Source: Ampullaceana balthica
Taxonomy: Eukaryota > Mollusca > Gastropoda > Lymnaeidae
Reading direction: 5' to 3'
Assembly: GCA_944989445.1 (NCBI GenBank)
Contig: CALYLW010000123.1
Coordinates: 1,144,501-1,208,500, forward strand
Length of the DNA stretch: 64,000 nt
Position 1 is the stretch's first letter. The number at the start of each line of letters is the position of its first letter. The notes below the pieces were generated by a model. It did no database searches, had not been told where the DNA came from, and saw only the letters and a program-made list of their open reading frames with translations. Positions 44,396 to 55,576 of this stretch are shown here, piece after piece. Made by a program: the position numbers and the translations under genes.

Positions 44396-46999
44396 GCAGC
44401 ACAAACTAGTTCCTAATAACATGCACATTTTAGGGAGAATAATTTAATAAATATCATAAGTATCTAAACAAATCTAAAACTAATATAGACGTTATATTAA
44501 ATTTTTTGATTAAAATCTCAAAAAATGATGATGATAATATTATTGTTTATTGACAAAAATTCACTATTATCATTATTAAAGATATCTTGTACATAATTTG
44601 CATGTATTGATTTGCATTTGTAAATCTTCGTTGCAGTCTGAATTTGTAAAAGTACGTGCATTATTCAACGGTTTAAAGGTTTCTTTCGGAAACAAAAGCA
44701 ATATATTGAATGGTTTTATAGGTGGCATAATTAAAAATTTAAAAATCTTTAATTTCTATTCTGCTATTTAAAACTTTTCTTTTAATTGATTCACGTATTT
44801 GTTAATTTATACTAAGTGCTACGGATTATTATTTTTTTTCCTTCAAGAATGCATGAAAATATGAATGTATATTATAATATAATGTATTAAATATTATCGA
44901 TACATTTTAACATTAGTCTGTATTTAATTCCCTAATTAAAGTTTACTTTTTGGACCTGGGTTACATGAAATGTCCAAATACGACTTATCGCTAGCTATTA
45001 AAGTATTTCATTAAAACTTGCTTGGTGAGAAAACAGTCTTCACAATTTGACCATTAGCTCCGATTTCTTGGTGGGATCTGTTGAGACAATATAAAAATCT
45101 ACATAAAAAATTATACAATTTGACCTATTCAAAAATATATTTTAAAAACCTCAGAATAATGTTTAAATGGTTGTGATATTCACAAATTTGTAATATTTGT
45201 TTTCTTGATTATTTTCTTTGCAAATTTCTTTTTTTTTCAAACGGGAAATGTTTGGATTAAATAAATAGTGTACATCCTTGACGTTATATTTTCAAATCGC
45301 CGCGAACACCACCCTTTTTTAAAGAAAGTCAAATGTGTATAGTTTCCAAAACTGAAGTCCATTTCCAAATCTACAGGTTCTCTATTTTTATTGGGGGCAT
45401 TGCTATCCATTGCTAAAATATGCACACAGTAATAACAGCACTTTTTTTCCTAAATATTTGATTGGAGCTAAAATATCGTGATTCTCACTTACATGCACAA
45501 ATCTATTTAAAGTAAGTTTGGTGTGACGTTTTGTTTGTTTATTTGTTTTGATTGTTGTTTTTTTTTGTTTTTTTTTATAAAGCATGCTCTGGACCCACAC
45601 TGAAAATTCTGAAGTAACGATCTGTATTTTGAGAGAATTTTATTGAATTATCTTCTTTATTTTAAAAATGATATGAAAATTAGATTAACTTAAAATGTGT
45701 GTATCATACAATTAAACATCTACTACATAAAGTTTGCAATAAATTAATATTTATCAGATATTAACCCAGGACTGTTAAACGCTTGTATTGCCTAAAGATA
45801 ACACAACACAAAATCTAAAGGATTAAGTATGGTTATTAAAAAATATAAAAGAACAATTATGACACAAATAGGTACGCCCTCCTTTTTAAGCTTTTTTTTT
45901 ATTTTTTATTTTACGGTTTACGACTTTGAAAAAATTAACAGCATTTCATCTGAATGAATAATAACGCAAATAATGCCATGAGGCAATTTATAATTCAGAA
46001 TAAAAGTTCATGTTCAATTTGTTGCAATCAACAGTTTGATTTTCTCTTACTTTCCCGTGATCCACATAACACAAAAATATAAACACAACTTAGATATTTG
46101 ACTGATTCATAAACAATTGTTTACTAAAAAAAACGTCTAAATTAAAGCCATTACGAAGCTACTCAACATGAAAATAACTTTTGAAGAATTATTTATACCA
46201 CATACATTGAAACGTTTAAATGCACAGCTTTTGATATAAGAGTGTTTTCAATAACATTGTTCTAGGAGGAAGAAATTTACCGAGTATAATTTTGGAATGA
46301 TCCATTGCTTGGTTTGAAAGCCAATAAAAAAAAGCCAGAGTCATACTAAGTATGTACAATTACTCTTTTATCTTTATAGTTTAATTTTTTAAATTCAGCT
46401 AAAAGGAAAATTAGTTAAAATGTATGTATTTTTCTATTAAGTTATGAATATTAATTCAAATTGGTACAAAGCGTACAACAATCACCCACATCATCAGTTT
46501 TTATAATTTTTTAACTGCATTAATAAAAACATACACATTAGTAAGTGAAACTTATTAACTGACCAAAAACAACACTCACCCAAAAAACAAAAAATATTTT
46601 AAAAAATAAAGAGACTCTACGCTGACAGTAAATTATCAACGTCAAAACTTTATTTATTTCAGCAATTTAACAGTTGCGTTCTCAGTTGAATAAGACAACA
46701 TATTTTAACATAAATTATTTCGAATATCTGCAAGAGAAAATCCTTCAGTTACAGGACTTTGTGGTTTATTAATTCAACAACAATAAGTCGGCGGAGATCC
46801 TTAAGAGCTAATGTGATATGGCCAGACTTCCTCATCCACAATATAATGCGAACTGCAGTATTTTATAACCTTCTTCAACTTCATTTGAGGCAATCCTCAC
46901 AATTAGCTGCAGTAGCAGCCTGTCCAGGCTCTATTGTATGAGTTTCCAATTGGAGACGTGCATTAGATCACTTCAACTCGATGCAAACATATTTGCATA
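44396..46999. other. AT-rich intergenic, no gene
   Basis: 2.6 kb with no recognised coding sequence, repeat ends or splice-supported exons. Short open stretches at 45237-45425 and 46759-46941 have no motifs. Confidence 0.5.
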
Positions 47000-47335
47000 C
47001 GAGCATCAAAGCCTGTTCAATGACGTTCCTCCACCGTTCAGTGGCATGTTGTAACTACGCTCCAACAGCCGTCTCGACCGGCTTGCATGTCAGTCACGTC
47101 AAAAATACTATTCATTATAGTTAAAATAAATATCTCTTAAAAACAGAGCTTTTGACTATAAATCCCAACGCTCATAACTCAAAATAAAATCTTGGAAGAA
47201 ATACTACATCAAAAATAACTCGTTTTGAACGTCCGCGTAAACGTGTTCAAAATGATTGGCTGTAGGAGTTTATTGTGTTTGAGGGACCAATCGCTATCGA
47301 TGATCGCACAGAACATAGCCTTTTATTATATAGGA
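47000..47335 (-). mobile_element. non-autonomous Helitron, copy 2
   Basis: Reverse complement of the family: 5' end tcctatataataaaaggcta starts at 47335 on the minus strand and the 3' end gatgctcg reaches 47000. Internal landmarks agcgattggtccctcaaaca and ccggtcgagacggctgttgg are conserved. The end at 47000 has diverged slightly (gagcatcaaagcctg for gagcaacaaagcccg). No coding capacity. Confidence 0.75.
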
Positions 47336-48258
47336 TGAGCAGCTAAAGCGTACTAGACTAACTAGCTTGTAAAGTATAAAATTGTTTTTAAATGTTTTTT
47401 TAAAAAACACCTAAAGGCGCAAACTGAAACTTTTTGTTGAACTAAGACAGTAGAACTTACAGAACAAATGATAGAGAATATTGGCCTTACTCTTCACATA
47501 AAAATTTCCGTTCAATACAAAGTCAACCTTTACAATTAAAACGCCGCTCAAAAGAACCCAAAAAAATTTCCTAACTCATTTGGTTCTTGAAGACATCCAT
47601 CATATACAATTTTTTTTCCTAGAAACAGCAGCTGTGTGCCAGAAAACAGCAACCACTTAGACTCCGTCTTGAATTTTAATCCCATTATTACAATTATATG
47701 ATTTGACTATCGAGGACATACTGAAATATATTCATTTTTGAAGCAAGGGCAGATTAAATGTACTATTTCACCAGAGCTTTCTCCGAGTTCATGCGTTTTG
47801 CAACAAATCAAAGAATCAGCAGTAATATTGTTAGCTTTAACAAGCAGCAACTTTGATCACAAAATCATCGTTTGTTTTCTCGTAGATTCACGACATAATA
47901 GTCCCGCACGTTTAAAGTGTTCAATAACTCTTATAATTATGTTTTAAAGCATGTTCTCAATTAAATCTTTATGTGACTGATTTTTTTAAAGAAATATATT
48001 TCTTCTCAAACTTAAGTTGTGCTGGAAATTTCTTTGTTAGTTATTTATATTTTTATGTATTTTTTAAAAATACTTTTTTTGACAGGTGTACAATTTTCTT
48101 TTAATACCAAGAGAACTTTCCAAAATCAGATTAACTATTCTTCATGCAGCTAATTTCTTAGCACCATGTTACTGTACAATTTCAAGCTGGTTGATAAATT
48201 AAACAGTGCCACGCCTTAAAAAGGAAAAAAAAGGATACAATTTAATTCCATTGCAAAA
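47336..48258. other. intergenic / downstream of the receptor gene
   Basis: Lies 3' of the receptor stop codon (minus strand). No canonical AATAAA on the minus strand is obvious within about 250 bp of the stop. No other gene. The open stretch 47738-47947 is without motif. Confidence 0.45.
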
Positions 48259-48489
48259 TTACTTCAACCATTCGGTGGCGCCAAAAAGTGCCCCCAAAGA
48301 AACAATTTTAACGGTAACAAAAGTCACAAAGAAAATCATGTCTAATTGACGCGAGTTCAGAGAAGAACGAGATGATTTATTTTCAGGCTTGTCTTGTACT
48401 TGCTCCTCTTCGGGATTTGCGTTTTTTTCTACCAGCTCTTCTGTCTGAGTCTGAGCAATCTCTGTTTTAAGATGTGTGTCTTGGTACAG
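48259..48489 (-). other. receptor exon 4 (M3-M4 loop, M4, stop)
   Basis: 76 codons plus TAA at 48261-48259. Acceptor ttatcctcag. An acidic, Glu/Gln-rich cytoplasmic loop is followed by SRQLDMIFFVTFVTVKIVSL, the M4 helix, and a short tail GATEWLK. The loop has no recognisable amphipathic MA helix of the usual length, consistent with the overall short product. Confidence 0.85.
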
Positions 48490-51400
48490 CTGAGGATAAA
48501 GTTTTTTTTAAATAGTATTTGGTGATATGATAAGCAAATCTTAAAATATATATTTTTAAAAATCTTGTAGTGAAATTAAAATTTTTAAAAACTTTTAATT
48601 TCAAGATTTCTCACCTCTGCTTTGAATTTATTGATAACGCACAGAGTTGCCAAGATGGCTCCAAAACTTTGACCCATGACCTCTAACAATAAGAACGCCA
48701 GGAAGGGCATGATTGAGAGACTACGGGGCATGACATCACTGAAACAAAAAATGGATAAAAACTTCTAAACATGTGAAGAGTAACGTTCTATGCAACCAAA
48801 GATTTGAATGGGGATCAGATGTAAATGTTTCATTATTCAATTTTAAAAATAATTTTTGCACTATCTTCATGAGTTAAATTCATGTTTTTTAAAATGGAAT
48901 TACTTCTTATTTTATATTGTGTTTAATGTTGTCCTGTCTCTAAGCACTTTAACAGCACTAACCATAAAGCGATTTTAGATATTGCAGCTGCTGGCACATC
49001 CCGTACTAGAAATACACGCTAGAACAGTGCTTCTCAAAGTGGTGGTCCACGGACCGGTGCCGGTCCGTGGGCCATTCACCGCCGGTCCGCAGAAGTTATC
49101 AAGAAAGGACAGAAAGATATAATTGTAATCCTCCATTTTCATCCATTAATACTAACCATATATACTATGTCAATTTTGCGGCAATAAGCACATAAAATGA
49201 AACAAATAAAATAAAATAAATTACTTTTCGCTACCCCGTCAATAAAAGGAAAATAGTGCACCTGTCCCTCGTGTAATAGAAAAGATTCCTGCCTGTCCGC
49301 CACACTAAGATGTTTGAGAAGCACTGCGTTAGAATAATAATTTATTATAGGTGTAGGTTCGCCCCCCCCCCGAAGTTTGGTTTATAAATTGCAATCTCTA
49401 GAGTTAATTTTCCGGTCTTCTTTTGTTTGGGTCTTCTTGTTTCTGTTTTTTCCATCTCTACTTAATGCAATTTTTAATTGTAGTGTAGATAGTTTTATGT
49501 CAATTTCATTAAAAATGTTTGTAACTTTTACTGATGAAGTGACCCGTTTACTATCTATTATCAAAGTTTGACGTTTATCATTTTACTGACACGGATTGGT
49601 TGATTTAAAAAAAAAGAAATTACCCTGCATGAGTACTGGCGTTTATTTATGGTTTTAAAGCATACCTGATAAAATTAAGGAAAACGGCAGTTGAAGTAAA
49701 AAGCGCTACAAGGTATGAGACTTTTTCCCCATTCTCCGGCGGGATCAAGAACACCAGTGGTATCATGGCAGACGTCAGTAACAAGGGGAAGATGACATTA
49801 ATGACGTAATACGTCGACCGACGTTTCAGCCTGAAGTTTAAGCGAGGCCACGACTCCATGTTTGAATCCGTAAAGATCTCCGAGCTTACATTGAGACTGA
49901 ACCACTCGCCGGTTACCGAATACGAATCGCTCTTGAACTCGACACTTGAGTTACACGGAGTCACGTCGATGTGAGGACGAGTTACACCATCCATGTTGTG
50001 AAACAATCCGAAATGACAGTCTTGGGAATCGAAGGGATATTTCTGAAAGTCGATCTCGCAACGGAACGTGATGTATGGTGTTGACCTAACCATGACGTTC
50101 CCATTTGATGAAAGCATGGCTCTCTCGGGGAACTCTATTAGCTGGCCATCTTTTTCCCCCACGAGGATGATGATGTCCGGCAGCCATATTGATTTTGTCT
50201 CAATACTGAGCATTTGAATGTCCGAATATTCCTTCGGGTCCCAGGTGAGGTTTATCTGCATCCAACTTATTTGGACGAATACTATGGCTGTCATGAGCTG
50301 TAGAGCAAAGAATAGATATCAATTTAATATTTTCTTCTATTTAATTTCATTTTTTTTTAAAACACGTATTAACTCATGTTTTGTATATGTGTAAAGGAAA
50401 TACTTTTAATTAAAAGTTTATTAATTAAACGAGCAACAAAGCCCTTCAAAGGACGTTCCGCCACCGTTCGGTGGCATGTTGTAACTCCCCTCCAACAGCC
50501 GTCTCTACCGGCATTACATGTGCATCAAGTCAAAAATACTATTCATTTTAGTTAAAATAAAAAAACTCGTAAAAACAGAGTTTTTTACTATAAATCCCAA
50601 CGCACATAACTCAAAATAAAGTCTTGGAATAAATACTGCACCAAAAATAACTCGTTTTGAACGTCCGCGTAAACGTGTTCAATATGATTGGCTGTAGGAG
50701 TCATGTGTGTTTGAGGGACCAATCGCTATCGATTACAGCACAGAACGTAGCCTTTTATTATATAGGATAGACGAAGTTTTCAGCTATAGTTAACAACGTG
50801 GGTTTCCGTAAATAACTAAAAATTGTGTACTGTAAAACAATGTTCCCCCTTAAGTTCGTTGTTCCGTGTGCAAAACACACGAACCGTGTGCAAAGTTTTC
50901 CAACATCAGGTTGTTGCAATATTTATTTTTTTACAAAATTTGTTGCGCAGTAATTCTAAACTGCTGCCGTCTCTCAGATATTTGCGTGCCGCGCAGCTTA
51001 AAGGGAACAGTGCACTGTAAATATGTTTCATAATCTATATCAACGGTGGCCAAACCGCGGCAATCGAGCCGCATGTGGTTCTTCCGTGTTCAAGTTGCGG
51101 CTTACGAACAATTTAAGAGATTAAAACTTTTCCTTTGAAAATATATATAAAAAATCTCAACGGTTGAAAATAATTTCGGATTGATTTAAAGTTTAAAGGT
51201 TAAAGGGTGCGATTCATTTATAAATGTTTGGTGATGTAATCTGTTAAATTTCTGGTTCCGGTTCAAATCCGCCTTTCAAAGTATTGACAATTACATTTAG
51301 TTCTACTAAACTATGGAACTTGTTATTTAAAAGTTTAAATAAATTACAGCAACAAGTTGCAGAACACGAAAGTATGAAGAATGAAATAGAAAATGATAGT

Positions 51401-51841
51401 GATCAATTATTTGAAAACTGTAGATTTCACTCCATTCCAATCATTGAAATACTGGATGAAATCGATTTTAAGCCCTTTAACGCAATTTCTCTTATAATTA
51501 TTTTTTTATATAATTAATAACTGATTTTCTTCATGGGATTACCCGTTTATAACGTTAAATGTTATTATTTAAATAAAATCAATGAAATTAATTACCTGAT
51601 TTACTTCATCGATGCTCACTACATCAATAGGTACTAATCTGTAATGCATTCGATTGTATTCGTTTGAAGTGTAGATCCCCGGAGAAATTTTATGCACAAT
51701 GACGTCACGATCCATGATCTCCTGACTGAGCCTCGCGTACGCCGAAAGCACTGTGACGTTGTACTCGTCATTACCGCAATCGGTGCAACAGTAAAACGCG
51801 AGTACTCGAAACATGAACAAAGCAATGGTTAGAAGTTTCAT
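48259..51841 (-). CDS. nicotinic acetylcholine receptor-like Cys-loop channel subunit, 4 exons, 410 aa
   Basis: Pentameric ligand-gated ion channel subunit. Exons: 51841-51596, 50297-49666, 48738-48615 and 48489-48259, with GT-AG introns in phases 0, 2 and 0. The product has a signal peptide (MKLLTIALFMFRVLAF) and N-linked sites (NVT 28, NLT 98, NSS 198, NVS 218). The Cys-loop is C162-C176 with 13 residues between, containing YPFD. M1 is about 246-268, M2 about 273-293 after GEKVS (cation-channel type), M3 about 303-330, a short M3-M4 loop of about 50 residues, and M4 about 384-406. The vicinal cysteine pair of alpha subunits is absent in loop C, so it is non-alpha-like or a divergent invertebrate branch. 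The intracellular loop is much shorter than usual. Start chosen at the Met opening the signal peptide; an in-frame Met lies 20 codons upstream. Confidence 0.9.
48615..48738 (-). other. receptor exon 3 (M2-M3 loop and M3)
   Basis: 124 bp. Acceptor tttttgtttcag, donor gtgaga. Reads SDVMPRSLSIMPFLAFLLLE through MGQSFGAILATLCVINKFKA. SD-MPRSL is the typical M2-M3 linker. It preserves frame with both neighbours and was not apparent as a long open frame by itself. Confidence 0.88.
49025..49326. mobile_element. hAT MITE in receptor intron 2
   Basis: Ends cagtgcttctcaaag (49025) and the inverted tttgagaagcactg (49313-49326), flanked by cgctagaa (49017-49024) and cgttagaa (49327-49334), seven of eight identical. 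Contains gtggtccacggaccggtgcc inside the left end. No coding capacity. A shorter relative, with the same ends and internal ggtccgcagaagtta...aagaaaggaca, is at 60579-60734. Confidence 0.9.
49666..50297 (-). other. receptor exon 2 (ligand-binding domain to M2)
   Basis: 632 bp. The acceptor is ctctacag before LMTAIVFVQISWMQ. It holds NLTWDPKEY, the IWLPDI motif, the Cys-loop, M1 (YYVINVIFPLLLTSAMIPLV) and M2, ending within the codon after NFI at donor gtatgc. An unusually large single exon for a nicotinic subunit, covering most of the extracellular domain; invertebrate-specific subunits often have such fused exons. Confidence 0.9.
50430..50767 (-). mobile_element. non-autonomous Helitron, copy 3, in receptor intron 1
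   Basis: 5' end tcctatataataaaaggcta at 50767 (minus strand) and 3' end gggctttgttgctcg at 50430. The interior is nearly colinear with copies at 27.8, 47.0 and 60.3 kb. It lies within intron 1 in the same orientation as the gene. It has a local hairpin ccaccgaacggtgg near its 3' end. Confidence 0.78.
51035..51520. repeat. hAT terminal fragment in receptor intron 1
   Basis: ggtggccaaaccgcggcaat, then cgagccgcatgtggttctt at about 51044-51085 is the typical 'gtggccaaactgcggctcgcgagccgcatgtggctctt' terminus of a hAT family. The following 51160-51330 parallels 24120-24280. The open stretch 51284-51517 (KLQQQVAEHESMKNEI) has no identified domain. No opposite end is seen. Confidence 0.5.
51596..51841 (-). 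other. receptor exon 1 (signal peptide and N-terminal domain start)
   Basis: 82 codons ending in SIDEVNQ and followed by donor gtaattaa on the minus strand. It has an extra cysteine cluster right after the signal peptide (FYCCTDCGND). DVVSIDEVNQ corresponds to the conserved '-I--VDE-NQ' of nicotinic subunits. The splice is in phase 0. Confidence 0.85.
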
Positions 51842-52014
51842 GTTTATTACAGCCCAAACTTTTGTGTGTAAAACAAGTAATTTAATTTGTAAACGCGACA
51901 AGATTTTATGTAATTTTTTTTTAATTTTTAAAGTAAAACTTAAATGACTTTCAGTGTGGTCTTGCAGGTAAAAAAAAATCCCTTTAAACCGTTAATACGC
52001 GTTTAGTTTCTTAA

Positions 52015-52340
52015 ACACAAACACCACAAATCAATCTATGTTCATAGATAAAAAGAGAACAAATCAATCCTTGACACATAAACAGCAGTAGTACGAAAAA
52101 ACCTTGGCTGATAAACAGCAGTAGCGCAAGTCAATCCGGGGCTAATGGACGTAACTAGTAAAAATTAATCCTTGTTTATAGAATAGAAAACAGTAATAAA
52201 AATTAATCCCTGGCTCATACACAACTGTAGTACATATTAAACTGTGGCTCACAGACAACAGTGATACAAATTTATCTGTCCGTGGCTCACAGACAACAGT
52301 GATACAAATTTATCTGTCGATGGCTTATCCACAAAATAAT
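52015..52340 (+). repeat. degenerate minisatellite, ~38-45-bp units
   Basis: Repeats of a 'ggctcacagacaacagtgatacaaatttatctgt' form. The last two units (52243-52320) are virtually identical with a 38-bp period. Earlier units (acaaatcaatcc, cagcagtagtac) are divergent. Confidence 0.8.
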
Positions 52341-52854
52341 CTCTGATCAATCGGAGGCCTGCATCGTGGCGGACGTTGTGTTTGTCGTGCCATTACCAAT
52401 TACCCGTTCTGATTCTGATAAACAAATGAAATGTCATTAGCCGTTCGTGTGAAGTCAATATTATGGCATCCGTTTATCTCCGGTTGAACCGCTTTTCCAC
52501 GTCGATTACATTCTACACTTAAACTCGATTTGAGGATGTCATGCCCAGAAGGCGTGCCTGATCAGGAAATACATTTATTATCTTTTCTTTTTTACGGTAC
52601 ATATTCCAGTATTTGATAAATCCCATGGTCACCAAGTAAGTGTTGAATCTCTGGCTGCTTTGAACTGGACTGTTAGATGACCATAATTTGATTGAATTAG
52701 CGGACATGGGAAATACGCAATTGAAGATTTACTTGAAGACTTAATACATTGCCTGTTAAAAAAAAAGACTTCGTGAGATAGATATTAACAGATTATCGAC
52801 CTCGCCTACCTCTCCAGAGCGAATTTCAAAAATAGGAAGAGCGTGTCTATGGAT

Positions 52855-52940
52855 TTGTGTGTGTTTTTGTGTCTGTGTGAGTCTATATATTTGTGTCTGC
52901 GTGCGTGCGTGTATGTCTGTCTGTGTCTGTGCGTGCTTGC
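52855..52940 (+). repeat. (TG)/(TCTG) microsatellite
   Basis: Imperfect tgtgtgttt, gtgtctgtgtg and gtctgtctgtgtc runs. Simple sequence. Confidence 0.85.
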
Positions 52941-53221
52941 GATAGCTTGTGACTGTTTAAGTCAGATGGATATTTGTGGTGATACAGTGACCATCTCCGA
53001 ACTATAAAGTCGATTGAAGGTAGGTCTTAAATTAAGGACTGGGGAAAAGTGACTGGGGAAACTCCTTTTCAATCCTAGAAGTTAATATTAATAATTTATT
53101 TTCTCTTAGCATTACGGAATTGATAAAAAAATATTTCAATTTTTTTTTAGATATTAAATATCATTATTATCTTTTTTTCCTTTTGTTATGTGGTCAAGGG
53201 CTGCAATAAAATCTTTTAGCG

Positions 53222-54640
53222 CACTGGTCCCCAACCCCCGGGCCGCGGCCCGATATTGGTCCGTGTGTCAAACAGTACGTTGCCACCCAAGACACAAAAA
53301 TTATTTCCATTTTATTTACTAAGGAGTTTATGAACGAGAGGTTAACTGGGAGATTCTAAGAAAGAATCCTGTTAAAAATATAGCACATGATGAGATGCCT
53401 GTGTCGGCCAGCATTGTGACTAGGCGTTTTTGGGAAATGGCCAAAGACATTGAGAGTCAATTGTTGGGGAGTATTAATACATCACCATGGTACACAGTCA
53501 AGGTGGACAAATGTACAGACATCGTTAACAAGGCAATACTACTTTTTATGTGCGATATCTTTATCAGAAGCATGCTCATACGGATTTATTATCTCCGCCA
53601 ACCTTGATGGCAGGAGCACAACTCTTCAAGTCACTGGGTGGTTGTATACCAAGACAACTAATATCGTCCTTTAATGTCGGCATATGCACAGACGAAGCTG
53701 CTGTCATGGCCGGACAGCTGACTGGTTTAACTGCTTGGATTAAGAAGGTTACACATGGCAGTCAATCTACACGTTGTATCATTCTCAGAGAAATGCTGAG
53801 AAACCGAAAAATGTCACCGAAATGTTAGTGTGTTGATGTTAAACTTATTAACCCCATCAAAGCACACGCCCTTAACTCGCGCCTTTTTGAGCAGCTTCGT
53901 GAGGGGTTGGACTCAAATCAGAGATGCCATCTCTTTTACACAGATATTAAGATGGTTATCCATGCAGAGGAAAAAATATCTAAACAATGTGTTTGAATAA
54001 CGAGAGCCATTGCAGAGATTTTTCTTTTTAAAAAAAATCGTAGCACCTGCTAGAAGCACAATTAAGTTTTAGGTACTTGTCACAAAAGAGTGGAAACTCT
54101 TTGACATTTTCAGCTTACATCGGTCGTTCAGGGTAAAATGACAACTCTTTTCAAGTTGGTAGAAGATGGGTTACTTTTAAAGCCGAACTGGAATTTTCGG
54201 GACGGCGTGAACGGGCGTAATTTGGGCGTGTTTCAAACATACGACGGTGATTTTTGACGATATTGAGTTTGTTCATTTATTTTCCCAGTAGGGGCATGAT
54301 CACTTATTATTACTTTTAAAACTGTTCCCAAACAAAAAAAGATCCACGTACTGTTAAGGAATTTATCCGTGACCCATTTGTCAACAAAACAGGCGAATCT
54401 AGCAGGTCTGTATAAGAACAGAATTGCTAGAGATTGCAAATATCGGCGGCTTTAAAGCTTCGTTCGTGACAACAGTTCTGGTGGTTTTCTGGATTGAATT
54501 GGCAGAGTATCCTAAGCGTGCCACCATAGCACTTACATATCTATTGCCATTTCCAACATCCTATCAGCGTGAAGCGGGGTTTTCTTCAGTGGCACCGACA
54601 AAACAATGGTATTAACATAAACAACACGCTTTGACTGCCA
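53222..54640 (+). mobile_element. decayed hAT element (FAM200/ZBED-like transposase)
   Basis: Left terminus cactggtccccaacccccgg at 53222. The plus-strand transposase relic has SASIVTRRFWEMAKDIESQL, INTSPWYTVKVDKCTDIVNK, then in shifted frames FNVGICTDEAAVMAGQLTGL and STRCIILREMLRNRKMSPKC, and near the end YLLPFPTSYQREAGFSSVAP. These are the FAM200/ZBED-type hAT blocks (DESTDI, CTDGAAAMTG, FPTTYLCE-GFS). The catalytic motif DESTDI is altered to DKCTDI. The right terminus is not found. Confidence 0.8.
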
Positions 54641-54689
54641 TTGGATCCCAATCAGCTTAAAATTCCCCCCTAACTAATGTCAGTTATAA

Positions 54690-54800
54690 TGACCTGATTG
54701 TACTAAGGGGCACCCTTACCAACAGGAACAACCTGTGACTCTCGGTACGCCAGTCGAGTGCGCAGGCCGCTGGGCCACCGTGCACCCTACTTGTATCCAG
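54690..54800 (-). mobile_element. SINE tRNA-like head
   Basis: On the minus strand, an A-box-like cggtggcccagcggcctgcg followed by actcgactggcgtaccgaga and a B-box-like cacaggttgttcctg. The pattern matches a tRNA-derived SINE head of Ser/Leu type. Body and tail are not clear. Confidence 0.45.
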
Positions 54801-54894
54801 ATCACGCTAAAACTATCCACACGTTTAAATTCTATCCAAATAATTGATTAAAACCATTTTAGGCAGTAAACATTTTTACAATTAAGTGATCTCA

Positions 54895-55145
54895 AACATT
54901 CTTATCTTATCTTATCTATACAGACGCTCCTTCTATGCAGAAGATAGTTGCGTCCACAGACCATGACAGATGATCTGTTGGCAAGTGATGCAGCATTCAC
55001 AGGCCACGGCTTTGTGGGTTCCACGCATTACCCAGCCGCCTAACTACATGTAGTGTTAGGTACCCATTCGGAGCGGGGTGACTCAGGGACGCCCTAGGCC
55101 CCGGGAGGAAACCCTTGCCTTCACACGGATTCTAGGCATTTAACT
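54895..55145 (-). mobile_element. SINE body with (GATAA)n tail
   Basis: Minus strand: gaatccgtgtgaaggcaagg, then gtttcctcccggggcctagg, cgtccctgagtcaccccg, aatgggtacctaacactaca, ggcggctgggtaatgcgtgg, and finally agatcatctgtcatggtctg ending in a gataagataag tail. This layout ('ggcgtccctgag...aatgggtacctgac...gatgac...') is that of a widespread invertebrate SINE body. The tRNA head is truncated. Confidence 0.6.
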
Positions 55146-55383
55146 GATACAATTTTTTAAATAAATCTTTTCAATTGTTACCAACTCACTGATGCATAAA
55201 ATTTCAAATATTTTTTTTTGTTTTCCTTTACAAACCTTTCTCGTGTATCATAAACAAGCAGAAACGTTTTGATCATTTGACTTGACAGTTCATCCAACCT
55301 TGACCCAACAACACGCTGCTAGTAGTCATGGAAACTTTGAGTCCCCTGGGGCATATAGAGTACTGAAACGATGGCTGTACTGC

Positions 55384-55576
55384 AAGAGAGCAGCTAGTGA
55401 GGTTGTTCTAGAAAAGAGCAGCTAGTGAGGTTGTTCTAGAAGAGAGCAGCTAATGAGGTTATTCTGGAAGAGAGCAGCTGGTGAAGATTTTCTGGAAGGG
55501 GGCAGTTAGTGAGGTTATTCTAAAAGAGATCAGTTAGTGAAACTGTTCTGGTAGAGAGCAGCTAGTGAAGTTGCGA
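55384..55576 (+). repeat. 28-bp minisatellite, about 6.8 units
   Basis: Unit agcagctagtgaggttgttc + tagaagag. The first two units are nearly identical and later ones carry substitutions. Since 28 is not a multiple of 3, it cannot be a coding repeat in one frame. Confidence 0.88.

Larger units (their letters stand above)
51842..53221. other. upstream region of receptor gene with minisatellites
   Basis: Upstream (minus-strand sense) of receptor exon 1; may contain its promoter and 5' UTR, but no convincing promoter element was identified. Holds a degenerate minisatellite at 52015-52340 and a tg/tctg microsatellite at 52855-52940. Confidence 0.45.

Noticed and set aside
51284..51517. 77-codon frame in receptor intron 1 as an alternative exon or gene
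   Set aside because: Opposite strand to the receptor, inside a region similar to 24120-24280 (hAT-related repeat), with no domain match.
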